A stretch of DNA of 64,000 bases from assembly GCA_019044685.2 (NCBI GenBank), contig JAGTXX020000009.1, positions 496,001-560,000 on the forward strand, read 5' to 3'. The notes beneath the pieces are model-generated. The model was given only the letters and a program-made list of their open reading frames with translations. It was not told the origin of the DNA and ran no database searches. The DNA is from Nannochloris sp. 'desiccata' (lineage: Eukaryota > Chlorophyta > Trebouxiophyceae > Chlorellales > Chlorellaceae). Each line of letters starts with the position of its first letter. The first letter of the stretch is position 1. This document shows positions 31,280 to 41,529 of this stretch, piece after piece. Made by a program: the position numbers and the translations under genes.

Positions 31280-32985
31280 TAACGAGTAGCATGATCATAA
31301 TCAACAAAATAAAACTTCTGCCTCAAAACACTCAGCCACCTCCACATCAACGCCGCCAACAGACCAACCACCGCTCCTCCGGCAACAGACGAGGTTGCCA
31401 CCGCTTTAATCCCTAATTGAGCAGCACCTTGTACAGTAGCAGCTATTGCAGCACCAAATCCTACCGCAGCAACTGCAGCAGCGACAGAGCGGGACCTTTC
31501 AATCCATATTAATGCCTTTTTGCAAGCGGTGCAATTTTTCGTGTGCTGTTCATATCTGTTTAAAAGTATTCTGTGGTCGGTAACCAGCGGAGGATACCCC
31601 CGCGTTTTATGTAGAGGGCCCCATGGACCCCCTTTACCCGCAGTATCTAGCCAATTCTTGAATGCAGCCACTAAAAGATCTGCGCGTGCAGGCATATAGT
31701 AGCTTTTACGCCATGCCGCTGTGACACGTGACGAAGAAGCAGAGCTTTCTTTTTCCTCTGCTTGGCGGTCTTTTTCGACTAAATACTGTTCCTGAAAATG
31801 TAAAAACACGTTATCACCATCCAACACCGGGTGTCGAAACAAAATATGATCCATCCACACAGGCAATTTCTTAATCAATTTAAACAGCGTCGGCAATTTT
31901 TGATTATTTGTCACCGTAAAAGCAATAATTCTCGAAAAACCCGGTTTCGTGGGTACACAATGAATCCGAAATGAGTTGAATATGCCATTGGGCCGTTCAG
32001 ATTTGAAGTTAATGATCATAGGAGGCTCAAAATCGATATTTCCTTTACCAAAAACACTCGAGTATTCAACAGACACTCGACCCGGTGTGTTCTGTACCAG
32101 CGCCAGCTCATAGTCACCATACTTGACCTTATCTCTATTTCCTTGTATTTTATGGTGAGCATAGGGCACATGCGCGGGATCAGCGACGTTTTCTACTAAA
32201 GTTTGGTAATCGTAAGGTAAATCCCGATGAAATAATGGCATCACATAGGTGATTTGTTCTTCGTTTTCCACAGCGGCCTCTAGACGTTTGTCGATTGGGA
32301 TGGGTTTCGAGGCACTTTCCTCCTGTGCATTAGAGCCAGATTCACCCCAAACCCAAATTATACCTTGCGCTTCTGCAGCAGGGTAGGTCGTTGCACATGA
32401 TCTGAAAGAACTGCATCCTCGTTGCTCGGCTTCAATGGAGGCGGCTTGTGGAATCTTAACGCATTTGCCATCTCCTGTAAACTTCCAGCCATGATAGCTG
32501 CACATTAAAGTACCCCCTGCTCCATCTTCAGGCCAGATTTTACCTTCAGATAGGGGAGCCGCTCTGTGGGGGCACCTATCCTCGAAGCACCGCCACTCTC
32601 CTAGGTTATCAAGCCAGACAACGAGATTTTTTCCTAAAAGTTGGATAGCATTGGGTCTTGTAGGATCAATGAGTTTTGCTGCTGCGACAGGGTACCATTG
32701 TTTTGTCCATGAGAATGATTCTTCAGAGAGTTGATGAACAGGGGCGGCTTCTGCACTTGAAGAAGAGAGAATAATCTCATCGGCGGTATTGGTTTCAAGA
32801 GGAGAAGACGATGTTTCTGCAACCTTGTTAGGGTGCGCGAGACGACGAGGTACGACACGGTATCCGTGGATGCATTTAAAAGAAGAATTGCTGCACAAAG
32901 GGGTTGCTTGTCGAGCTGTACTGGAGGATATTTTAGATTTCATTTGCTGATTGAGATGGGAAGATGTGCTCATAGGAAATCCCAT
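31279..32985 (-). CDS. PAO/TIC55-type Rieske oxygenase (plastid)
   Basis: Single exon, 568 aa. The Rieske [2Fe-2S] motif is complete: C138-x-H140 in CPHRAAPLSEG and C162-x2-H165 in CSYHGW. The mononuclear iron site is in ENVADPAHVPYAHH. Near the C-terminus NRYEQHTKNCTACKKAL carries the CxxC shared by the pheophorbide a oxygenase / PTC52 / TIC55 group, followed by two hydrophobic helices. The Ser/Thr-rich, Arg-containing first 60 residues look like a transit peptide. Family knowledge: PAO opens the chlorophyll macrocycle during breakdown; relatives act on protochlorophyllide a or phyllobilins. The member-level function is not decided here. Divergent from RecQ with 234 bp between the chosen starts. 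Confidence 0.88.
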   Translation of the reverse strand: MGFPMSTSSHLNQQMKSKISSSTARQATPLCSNSSFKCIHGYRVVPRRLAHPNKVAETSSSPLETNTADEIILSSSSAEAAPVHQLSEESFSWTKQWYPVAAAKLIDPTRPNAIQLLGKNLVVWLDNLGEWRCFEDRCPHRAAPLSEGKIWPEDGAGGTLMCSYHGWKFTGDGKCVKIPQAASIEAEQRGCSSFRSCATTYPAAEAQGIIWVWGESGSNAQEESASKPIPIDKRLEAAVENEEQITYVMPLFHRDLPYDYQTLVENVADPAHVPYAHHKIQGNRDKVKYGDYELALVQNTPGRVSVEYSSVFGKGNIDFEPPMIINFKSERPNGIFNSFRIHCVPTKPGFSRIIAFTVTNNQKLPTLFKLIKKLPVWMDHILFRHPVLDGDNVFLHFQEQYLVEKDRQAEEKESSASSSRVTAAWRKSYYMPARADLLVAAFKNWLDTAGKGGPWGPLHKTRGYPPLVTDHRILLNRYEQHTKNCTACKKALIWIERSRSVAAAVAAVGFGAAIAATVQGAAQLGIKAVATSSVAGGAVVGLLAALMWRWLSVLRQKFYFVDYDHATR

Positions 32986-33219
32986 GGTGAAGCGTTGCAG
33001 AAATATGTGCGCTTTTATATTATCTGCAGGGAAATATGCTACTTTGGAGCCAAGATCAAGCGACTACTACCACCCAATTGCGCTCCAAGGCGCCCAAATT
33101 CATCTCAAATGATTTCAAAACCTCGACTATCTGCAGCATTTCTAAATCTAATATTGTCCACATGTGTGTCTAGAGTAGCTATAAGAGAATTTTCTACAGA
33201 AGCTTACAGGCGTGTCAAA

Positions 33220-35097
33220 ATGGCAGCTATCGAAGAATATAGCGATGCTCGCTTAAATTCTTTGCTCTCACTGCACTTTGGATACGATGCTTTTAGGCCT
33301 CTACAGCTGGATGCTATTAAAGCAGTACTTAGTGGTAAAGACTGTTTATTAATGTTGCCCACGGGCGGCGGAAAATCAATGACGTTCATGGTTCCGGCTG
33401 TTGCCTCGAGAAAAATTTCTGTTATAATCACACCGCTCCTCGCTCTAGCCAAAGACCAAGTCGATAATGCCAATGACCACGATATAGAAGCTGCAAGCTG
33501 GTCATCTCAAACCTCGGAGAAGCAGAAAGCAGCATTAGCTCGAGAACTGGTTTCTGAAGACGGCTCTTTGCGGTTACTATACACTACCCCAGAAAGTTTG
33601 CAGACCGAGCGTTTATTAGATATCCTCACCACAGCACACGCTTCAAACCGTCTGTGCATGCTAGCTGTCGACGAAGCACACGCTGTCTCAGAATGGGGCC
33701 ATGACTTTAGACCTTCCTATCTCACTTTGCGAGATTTTCGTTCAACATTTCCTGGTTTACCTTGCCTCGCCGTCACAGCAACAGCCACCCCTAGAGTTCG
33801 CACCTCAATTATTAACTATCTCACCCTTAGATCGCCGAACATTCTTCTAGGATCGTTTAATAGACCGAGTTTGCAGTTCTTGGTGATGTATAAAGAAATT
33901 TTAATTTCTCAAAAGAAGGAGCAAGAGCAGCTGAGAAAGAAGAAAAATAAGAAACCCATGCTCGCCGCCTGCGCTTCTCATCCTCATCCCTCTACCCTTG
34001 CTGCTAATGGTGATGCTCTTACGGAACAACAACAAGAAGAAGAGACTGACAACGATTCTGATCATGATTCGGTTACTACTAGCAATTCAGATCCTGTTAT
34101 AGCAGAAGTTATTAACTTCATTAAACAGCGCCCCAACCAATGCGGTATCATCTACTGCCGATTACGTGCTACCTGTGACCACGTCGCCTCCGCGCTCTGC
34201 TCAGCTGACATCGAGGCTGCCAGCTATCATGCTGGACTCGACCCTGAACGCCGTTCTAAAGTCCAAAATGACTGGAAAAATGACGATTCTGCCGTTGTAG
34301 TGGCTACTATTGCCTTTGGTATGGGAATCGATAAAGCTGATGTACGATTTGTAGTACACATAGATCCACCCGCGTCCTTAGAAGGGCTGTATCAAGAAGC
34401 AGGGCGTGGTGGGCGAGATGGTCAACCAGCTGTCTCGCTCGTTTTCTCCAGTAATGAGGACTTGAAAAAGGCGCAAAGGATGGAAAAGGGGGAGCGAGCT
34501 GGTGCGACGGCGGCAGTGGCAGGGTATGTGCATCAAGCTGGATGTCGTCGTCAAGCTTTATTAGCGCATTTCTCGGAGAGAAGGGGACCTTGTTCTAGTA
34601 AAGATGGTGAAGAGCTTTGCGATTATTGTAAAAGTCCCGGGCGTGTAGCTTCACGGCTGAAAAAGTTAGATGAAATTAGTAATGCTGCTGCCACTGCCGT
34701 CATAACTGAAAAAAATAGAGGAGAGTTAGTTCTACAGCTGCATCGGGGGGACAATGACAATGCGGAAGAGGGAGATCCGTATGACCGTCTAGATCCTGGT
34801 AGCGACGATGAAGAAAAAGGAACCAAGTCCAAGAAGAAATCTGCTGCGATGTCTATTCCTCTCCCTGCAAAACGCAAGCCTGTAGGCCCTCCGTTCAAAC
34901 CTTTCACATTTGTGAAGGTTATTGAGGGTAAGGGCGAAACCAAGGAGAATGGTGAGGAAACGGATGCCATGCATCAGACAGAAGAACAAGTAAAAGATGG
35001 ATTAGTGGAGGCAGAAACCTTGGCAGTGGCCGGAGGAACGGTGGCAACAAGAAAGCGCCGCCCTGTGTTTGTTGTCCCCCGCCGTGCAGAAAATTAG
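33220..35097 (+). CDS. RecQ-family DNA helicase
   Basis: Single exon; from the ATG at 33220 it gives 625 aa. Motifs in order: FGYDAFRPLQLDAI (motif 0), LPTGGGKSMTF (Walker A, about 46-56), ITPLLALAKDQ (Ia), LAVDEAHAVSEWGHDFRPSY (Walker B DEAH at 151-154 plus aromatic loop), AVTATATPRV (III), GIIYCRLRATCDH (IV), VVVATIAFGMGIDKADVRFV (V) and YQEAGRGGRDG (VI). A RecQ-C zinc site follows (CRRQALLAHF...CSSKDGEELCDYC). No HRDC domain is seen. The basic tail may be nuclear. A Ser/Asp/Glu-rich insert separates the two RecA lobes. The frame is open upstream to ATGs at 33109 and 32833; a start at 33109 would add an organelle-like leader, and 32833 overlaps the opposite gene. Confidence 0.9.
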   Translation: MAAIEEYSDARLNSLLSLHFGYDAFRPLQLDAIKAVLSGKDCLLMLPTGGGKSMTFMVPAVASRKISVIITPLLALAKDQVDNANDHDIEAASWSSQTSEKQKAALARELVSEDGSLRLLYTTPESLQTERLLDILTTAHASNRLCMLAVDEAHAVSEWGHDFRPSYLTLRDFRSTFPGLPCLAVTATATPRVRTSIINYLTLRSPNILLGSFNRPSLQFLVMYKEILISQKKEQEQLRKKKNKKPMLAACASHPHPSTLAANGDALTEQQQEEETDNDSDHDSVTTSNSDPVIAEVINFIKQRPNQCGIIYCRLRATCDHVASALCSADIEAASYHAGLDPERRSKVQNDWKNDDSAVVVATIAFGMGIDKADVRFVVHIDPPASLEGLYQEAGRGGRDGQPAVSLVFSSNEDLKKAQRMEKGERAGATAAVAGYVHQAGCRRQALLAHFSERRGPCSSKDGEELCDYCKSPGRVASRLKKLDEISNAAATAVITEKNRGELVLQLHRGDNDNAEEGDPYDRLDPGSDDEEKGTKSKKKSAAMSIPLPAKRKPVGPPFKPFTFVKVIEGKGETKENGEETDAMHQTEEQVKDGLVEAETLAVAGGTVATRKRRPVFVVPRRAEN

Positions 35098-35397
35098 CTA
35101 TCTAGCTGAGGATGATGCTGAATCTATGATGATACCTGTTAAGTCGTATATGTATGTAATAACGGTCCCGATGGAGCTTCTTTGCAGTTTATCAGTTTCG
35201 CCCAACAACCTTGGACACCCATTTTCAAATCGGGGGACTTTCAGAGTTCAGACCGTCACTCACAGAAATGTAATTGTAATTCGTTTACAAGTCAGATAGT
35301 CAGTCAATGCAAGTTTGATTCATTACTACTTCAATTTACCTAACAAAGTTTCTAGGGCTATAGTACGAGCTAATAAATAAGAACAAAGCTTAAAAAT

Positions 35398-36531
35398 CTA
35401 AAAAGGGGCAGCACCGCCACCTTGCAAGTGACCATTGATGGCTCTCAGATCCTCTGCAGGTGCACTCTTCACTGCAGCTTGCCTTTTTAAGATCTCCCTT
35501 TCAACCTCTGCATCCGTCATATTCTCCGGCAATACTGTATTAAGCGCATCTGTTGCTGCTGCGTCATCAGTTACCATCGCAGCTGCCGCTCCACTTCCGT
35601 TTGCCTCTCCCACCCTGTACAATGTATCCAGTGCTACGCAGCCAGCTTCGACAGCTGCTCCTTTATCAGCAATAGCCTTGACATCTTCTGTGAAATTCTC
35701 TTTTCCAGCAAGTGCAGCAGGTACAATCTCCAATTTATTAACTTTATTTTGTGTTGATATCATTAGTCGATCAAGTTCGGAACACGTACTTTGCATTTCT
35801 CGTGTCCTTCTTTTTGCAGCTGCGATCTGTTGGCGTAATGTTTTCAGCTGCTCTTCAAGGGCTACCTCTTCTTCTAATGTCATTTCTGGTTCATCCATAC
35901 CACCGCTGCCGCTGCTATCACCTCCTGCTCCTGTTGTTATTTCAGTTCCGGGGAAGTCGGCCATCAGGCCAGCGGGAACTTTCAAAATTTCTTCGAGTGC
36001 ATACTCTTCAAACGATTGCATCTGACGTCTTATTTCCATTTTTAAGTCTTGATACAGTCCAGCCGTGCCTTGGAAGAGGACGGCAAACTGCTCAGGGCTG
36101 AGCTCTTCTTGAAGGCTGGCCTCAAGGTTGCTGCGGCAAACAAACAATGATTGAACGGTGAATAAAATGAAATGAGTGGGAACATGGATATAGAGTCACT
36201 TGAGGAAATTTCAATGAGCAAATAATAATAACTGCTCTTCTAGTGAAATCCCTACACGCGCACCTGTCAAGTTCATCAAAAGCGGTTGCACAATTTAATT
36301 CGACCTGCAAGCAGTTGAGAATTAATTAATTAATTGAGAAAAGGCGAGCTATTAAAGCAGCACCCTTTGAGCGCACTAGCGCCTTACTTAAGACACGACA
36401 TCACCTACCGAATTAGTAAGATCATCTACGAATCCAGTGGGGTTGAGGTTAAGGACAGCTGCAGGGGTGGTTGCAATCATGGCCTCTGCAGACCCTTGTG
36501 GCTCCTGCACAGCCTGCTGTGTCGCCGACAT
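35398..36531 (-). CDS. MIS12: MIS12-like kinetochore protein
   Basis: Three exons, 36531-36409, 36304-36264 and 36130-35398, phase-consistent, 298 aa. The first part, NPTGFVDDLTNSVELNCATA, followed by FDELDRS and a helical segment ending MEIRRQMQSFEEYALEEIL and KVPAGL, fits the MIS12 head (compare the family pattern of a Phe-containing start, then a helix ending near a conserved Pro). A coiled coil follows (EEQLKTLRQQIAAAKRRTRE). Family knowledge: MIS12 is one of four subunits of the complex linking CENP-C to NDC80 at kinetochores. Similarity across the family is always low, so this call rests on pattern and length. The N-terminal 30 residues are low complexity. Confidence 0.7.
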
Positions 36532-37050
36532 TATTCGTGTTCTCGGTATAAGTGTATTTAAATTTGATGATAATCGCGTTTCGCTCTGATTGTAGAACTT
36601 TTTTCAAAGAAACATTTTCCCCCATATACCCTGCTGGGAGAGGTTGGGAGCAGCCTACCAAAACAAAGTTAGAAGAAATATGTATCCCAGAAATATAGTT
36701 CTCCCACGGATATAGTGAGGACTTCAACTCCAAGGAGACTTGATATTTGATTTCAAAGCGATTCCTTGATTCTGATCAGATCTTCACAGTCTGGTTCCTG
36801 ACATGTATAAAAGCTCTAATCTTTATATGCGTTTACAATGCGGATTTGCTGTCGACATGTAACGACCAACATCCTCATTTTTTCACTGTTAAAGCAGCTT
36901 TGGGGATCCAGCCGCCAGCCAAACAATGGCAGTAGCTCCCTCTTGCTGCCAAATTGCAGATATTAAACAAGCAAGCTAGAACCACAGATGTAATAGAGGT
37001 AGGTGATGCCACTCCAGAGGCGATCAGCGCAGCCGCAGCCACTAGGCTCC
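36532..37050. other. Intergenic between MIS12 and the Crypton relic
   Basis: About 520 bp with several short unlinked frames on both strands. No family was recognised. It contains the MIS12 promoter. Confidence 0.35.
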
Positions 37051-38705
37051 AGCCTAATCAGCCTCAGCCCATTCCACCGCCGGCCACCCCGTCGTCGTTT
37101 CCCAATGGGCATCCAGCATGTTCTTCAGGTCCAGCTTGGTGACCTTTGTTCTGCCTTTGATGGCGCTCTGCAATTTCTGAATGGCTGTGGTGTTGACAAC
37201 GCCCTGCAGTGCCTCAATGAATGTGGAAATGCTGATGCCTGATCTCCCGCCGAGTGACTTCTCCTTGGCGTCGAGCTTCTCCAAAGACCTCCTGCAAAGC
37301 TTGAATGCCATCCTGCAGGTTGCCCTTCTCCTCAGAAAGCCTCGCAATCACCCTCACCACCGCTTCGAGCCTGCCCTTTTGAATTGTGAGGCTGTGCGCT
37401 TGCTTGGCGTCGGATCTCTCAATGATGTTGTTGATGATCGGTCTCTCCCGCTCCCACAGGTTCCAGAGGTCGCTGCAGGTCCTACAGTCACCAAATGCAA
37501 TTGAGTGGCTGGCATAGACATTGGTGGAGGCCTTGGGAACCTCCACAGCGACTCTGGGCGCAGCATCATGGGCGTCTCCTTCTCTATTTTCAATTTTTTC
37601 AATTGCCCGACGCCCCTTGTCCAACACCTCCTCAGCAAACTTTTTGTACTCGAATGTCTGCATAATGTCATTGATGCTCTTCATATGAGCCAGTGTATAT
37701 CTGTCCTTGTATCTATGGTATTTCAGAGGCAGGTTCTGCCAGCATACCATCCCCAGATACAACAACAACTGTAAGAAGGTCTCGGCCCCTATTTCCTTCT
37801 CATGGCACTTCAGCTCTTCGTGCTGCTTCAAGAGCACTTTCAGCGCTTTTCTCACCCCTGGCATGACTGAATCGACCCATGCGTCAGGCATGTGCACCTC
37901 CGCACGCCCCAGGTAGTGGTCAAACGACCCCTTGAACCCGGCAAGGGCTAGATGTGCACCCAAGGCCGACGACTGGCTTTTTGCGAGGTACGAATTTGCA
38001 CATGTGCTGCCTGATTTCCACTCTCCGAGCAGTTCTACGATGTCCACAGAGGTGTGGGCACCAGCACGAATGGCGGCGGTGTTCCGCATGAGATGCGTCA
38101 AGCGGTTGGTTGTATTTCTCAACCCGGCCTTGCTCAGTTGGTTGCTGAACAAGGTGGTCAATCCATCTGCAGACACAACGTCATCTTGATGGAAAAGAGG
38201 CATCGTGCGCCATTCTTCTCTCCTATGTAACACCAAGTCACCAAAGTCAACGTCTCTGCCTGGAGTCAATGCATCGTAGAGCAGAAGGTCGGCGAACCAG
38301 CCTTGAGCGTCGCGGTGGGCATGCTTATGGCGACCGCATGCAGCACCACGGAACTCGCCATACTTGTTCGTCTTTGTTTTCCCATCTTTTTTAACGTTTA
38401 GCAAGCAATAACGAACTGGGTTTGTGTCTTGTGTCGTCTTGAACATCGCTTTGTACTTTATTGTGCAGAGGTCGCTGCAGCGGGAATTCCTTCGAAGCGC
38501 TGCTGAAGCCGAAGGTGATGAACGCTGCAGTAAGCCATCGGGAGCGGCTGTTGCCTCCAACCACCATGCAACTATCAATAAGCTGTTCGTACTCGTGGGG
38601 CTTCAGCGTCGTTGTCTCCCCGGGGTCCCCCTTGTTTCGGCTCCTCCTGTCCAGCAACTATTGAGGAGAGCTGGAATTCACGGCTACTTGCGTAGGTCAT
38701 CTGGA
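37051..38705 (-). mobile_element. Crypton-type tyrosine recombinase element, frameshifted
   Basis: The minus strand encodes a tyrosine recombinase in at least three frame segments. Segment 1 (about 38650-38495) reads LKPHEYEQLIDSCMVV and LTAAFITFGFSS. Segment 2 continues in another frame with RRNSRCSDLCTIKYKAM, KTNKYGEFRGAACGRHKHAH, then the catalytic region LTHLMRNTAAIRAG (HxxR), VELLGEWKSG and a Tyr in NSYLAKSQ. After this comes FDHYLGRAEVHMPDAW and a helical tail as in Cryptons. Segment 3 (about 37245-37054) is in a third frame: STFIEALQGVVNTTAIQKLQ to a stop. Both junctions look like one-base indels. Family knowledge: Cryptons move as DNA through a tyrosine recombinase without terminal inverted repeats. 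I cannot exclude a DIRS/Ngaro origin, but no RT is nearby. Confidence 0.65.
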
Positions 38706-39170
38706 CTGATAGATCCATTGTGATATCGACAATTGTCTGAATAGTGTTAAAATAATGTCAAATCACAAAACTCCGGCTTTTGGAGGGGGTGCTGGCCAAA
38801 AATCTAGCTCCGAAGCTCCGGCCGCCGCCGGCGGGCACTTTTTTCGGCCACTTTTTGCTCTATAAAATTTTTGGGCTACTTTTTCCGGCTTTTTCCGGCA
38901 AGATGCCGGCTATTTCACACACTGATGAATTGCTGAGAAAGATGTTTAAATGCCATTTAGCCTGGCCCATTCTTCTCAACCGTTGAACTCACGGGTGACC
39001 CGGCCCGGCGGGGTCCCTTTTTTTTTTTTTTTTATTCGACAATCCACGAATTGAAGGCCATAGTATATTCAGCAAGATTAATAAAAACTTTCGAGACTGT
39101 TCTGCTGTAGATTCTCCCCGATTCTATCCGCTCTTCCCTGCTGGATCTTTTCTTTGGGATTTTCTCCGTG
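38706..39170. other. Low-complexity, possibly mobile-derived gap
   Basis: No gene. It contains repeated CCGGC-type blocks (TTTTTCCGGC near 38880-38900), a CCGG-rich segment around 38815-38835, and a G/C-rich GGCCCGGCGGGGTCCC followed by a run of about 16 T near 39018-39034. The composition differs from neighbouring intergenic DNA. Confidence 0.4.
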
Positions 39171-39846
39171 ATGCACCTCCCGAGCCGTGGTCAGCTTGCC
39201 CTAGGGACGGCAGCGCTCATAGTAGGAGGCAGATTAGTTTGCAAGGTGAGAGAATTATCTTGGTTTCTTCCGTTGCCATTTCCAAAATATCATTTGCTTT
39301 TTATGATAAGACTTTAGACTTTAGACTTTAGAACTTGTGTGCGCTTTCATCTTGCAGGGCCCTGCATCTCGACCTTTTTATGGCCGCCATGCACTCTTGG
39401 CAAGCACCTCCTTATCCACCAACAATAGTGCTGCCGCCGATGGCGCTACTCTCGCCAAGCCAGATTCGACGGAAGCTCCGACGGAAGCTCCGACGGAAGC
39501 TCAACGCAATGTTCTTTAACCTTTTCAATTCTCTGTAAATTCTGCAGCTGCATGGGGTATATGTGGTGTTATGTTGTGCGGTATTGGAGTGTGGCTGCGT
39601 TCTCCCCAAATGCTGGCGCGATTTGGAAAAGACGGTATTATTGGGTCTATCGCGATTCTGATTGGCGTGTTCGGTATTTACAAGGGGGACATGGACAAGA
39701 TGGAGAGCAAAACAGACAAAGTACACACCGAGTTAACCTCTTTTAAATTGGAGGTAATGATCAAGCTAAATGAAATATCAGGTACCCTCCAGCGTTTGGA
39801 AGAAGCTGCTAGAAAGGCTGTCGAACGAAGAGGATGCCACAACTAG
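39171..39846 (+). CDS. Putative small membrane/coiled-coil protein, unusual last intron
   Basis: Exon 1 39171-39245 (VCK|GTGAGA) and exon 2 from 39358 (CTTGCAG|GGCCCT) join cleanly: MHLPSRGQLALGTAALIVGG, then SRPFYGRHALLASTSLS, like an organelle-targeting leader, and an Ala/Thr/Glu stretch made by a tandem 12-mer. The last exon starts at 39548 and encodes WGICGVMLCGIGVWLRSP, a second hydrophobic helix GIIGSIAILIGVFGIYKG and a C-terminal coiled coil (MIKLNEISGTLQRLEEAARK). The exon 2 donor is unclear: GT at 39511 gives the wrong phase, while a GC donor at 39506 gives 173 aa in frame but an intron of only 42 bp. A one-base error is an alternative. No family recognised. Confidence 0.5.
39473..39508 (+). 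repeat. Tandem 12-bp repeat, about 3 copies
   Basis: GACGGAAGCTCC is repeated in tandem inside exon 2 of the small membrane protein, encoding repeated Thr-Glu-Ala-Pro units. Repeat slippage here could change length in multiples of four residues. Confidence 0.8.
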
Positions 39847-40476
39847 CAAGAAAAAGTGAACCGGCGGCCGTTGGCGGCAAGAGCAGCCTCAAATAAATTA
39901 CAAATTTCTTTATTTCTTCTTCTTTTCCCCCTTCCTTTAAAAATTACTTGTATTAATTCCATAGTTTGTATACGATACGCCCTGCTTTTCTCCCTCTGCC
40001 TAATGTAATTTGTATTTCAACTCAAGATCAGAGGTTTACTATGGTTTTTTGAGGACGAGAATGCTCTTGGGAAGGCGAGAACGAGGTGCTTGGCTGTGCT
40101 TGTCCTGCTGTGAGCAACTTTGCTGGGTTATAATTCAAATTATGACTCCAGGGCTACGCCAGAACTTTAAAACAACTGAAGTGGTGGTTGCCGGCGGGGA
40201 GACCACCAAAACAGGGCGCAGAAGAGGAAATTTCCGCTGCTACGCATGCTGCTGCTGACACAACCCAAACTTCGCATGGAAACTGTAAACAGAAAAGACC
40301 TCCACCCACTACGTGAGCCATCTGTCCCTCTTCACCTTTTTGGAAAAAATGCCATAGCCCCTGGGCAATGATTCAAAATCACCGCGCGGTGGCGGCTGCT
40401 CAGGGAGAAAGCTGTTGCAAGTCAGAATAAAAGTTGATTTGGTTTAAGCTGTGAAATGAAGCCTAGGCGATACAAT

Positions 40477-40498
40477 ACACTCCATGCATGGGGAGTGT
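40477..40498. repeat. Short inverted repeat
   Basis: ACACTCC and GGAGTGT flank an 8-base loop that itself contains ATGCAT. It could form a hairpin; no function can be assigned. Confidence 0.6.
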
Positions 40499-40739
40499 GG
40501 CAGCTCCTTTTTCAAGGTTGGAAGCTGGTGGAGGACCGGCCAAGAAAGTGCAAGATAATGTTTGCCTTGCAGAATCTAGGATATAAAGACAGTTCAGCTA
40601 CTTGTTTCGAGTAATTTCTTGTTACATAAAGACGATTTCAATAATAAATGAAGAGATATGGCCGATAGGTGTAGGGTATCTGCACTGAATGTTGGGATTC
40701 GTTCCTTGGCCATGGCTAGCTTGGAGGGCGGTGAAAACG

Positions 40740-40960
40740 TGCATCTCATAAAGCTGGGGTAAATAGCTAGTGTAGTTGCATCTCAGCAAGTCAACTCGCT
40801 ACATACGGTCGGTGCAGCAGTAAATGAAAGCGTGGCGCCAATTACCGGAGGTTTCTTTACCAAACTGGTGCTGTTAGACAGCTTTGCGGCCACCGGTGGC
40901 TGGAGGGCGGCGGGAGCGGCGGAGGGAACAGGTGGGATTTGCTCATGGCAGCAGCGGACA
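40740..40960 (+). repeat. Dispersed coding-derived repeat, copy A
   Basis: It shares an alignable stretch with 59415-59560 (copy B), including TCGCTACATA, CAGTA.ATGAAAG and GCGGCGG blocks. In copy A the frame is open from a TAA at about 40759 and reads VVASQQVNSLHTVGAAVNES then VAPITGGFF. The matching frame of copy B gives TVDERVVPISAGFY. The similarity at protein level (AVNESVAPITGGFF versus TVDERVVPISAGFY) suggests both derive from a coding sequence. Confidence 0.6.
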
Positions 40961-41371
40961 CGGCCAAAAGGAAAAGAAGCACAGCTGATATTCAACCGAA
41001 CTATTTGGCGATGATCGGATCTCGTGGGCGCTGCCAATCAGCGGTGCAGACGCAGTAGTGATCAGGAATCGCCTGAGCGATCAACATTGTGATCAGCGCA
41101 GCATTGGTGGAGAGCAGGCAGCTGCAGCCTCGGCCACAGCCGGCATTTGACTGTCATGCAAAATAGAGCATGAATCGCGGTGTGTGAAATAAGGTTTTTG
41201 GCTTGGCAACTCTTTCCGGCAACTCTTTCTCGAGGGGGGTAAACATAGAGAGTGGCGAGCCCTCTGATGTCCGCATTTTCATGCGAGGGGTGAAATGTAG
41301 CCGCGGCGAGTGCCGGGCTCTTCTAAGCGATGTCTTAGGTTCTTTGAAGAAGAATTAAATTCCCGTTGGGA

Positions 41372-41400
41372 AAATAATAATAATAATCATCATCATCATC
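41372..41400. repeat. AAT / TCA trinucleotide microsatellite
   Basis: About five AAT units pass directly into about five TCA units, 130 bp upstream of the NUP155 start. Confidence 0.85.
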
Positions 41401-41529
41401 CCACGCATAACTTTTAATTAAAATTTGAAATTAATCTAATTTTTTTCTTCCAACTTTTTAATTATTCCTGAATAATTTCCTATTCTGACACTATATAAAC
41501 ACCTCAATTTTACAAACACACGAACAAAG

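Larger units (their letters stand above)
39847..41529. other. Gene-poor stretch of 1.7 kb
   Basis: No confident gene. It holds a diverged dispersed repeat (40740-40960, listed separately), a short ORF at 40660-40761 (MADRCRVSALNVGIRSLAMA, then a stop), a perfect 7-bp-arm inverted repeat at 40477-40498, and AAT/TCA trinucleotide runs near 41372-41400 just upstream of NUP155. Confidence 0.5.

Noticed and set aside
32833..33108. N-terminal extension of the RecQ frame
   Set aside because: It would overlap the coding region of the divergent PAO-like gene, and the residues are not conserved-looking. The ATG at 33220 or 33109 is preferred.
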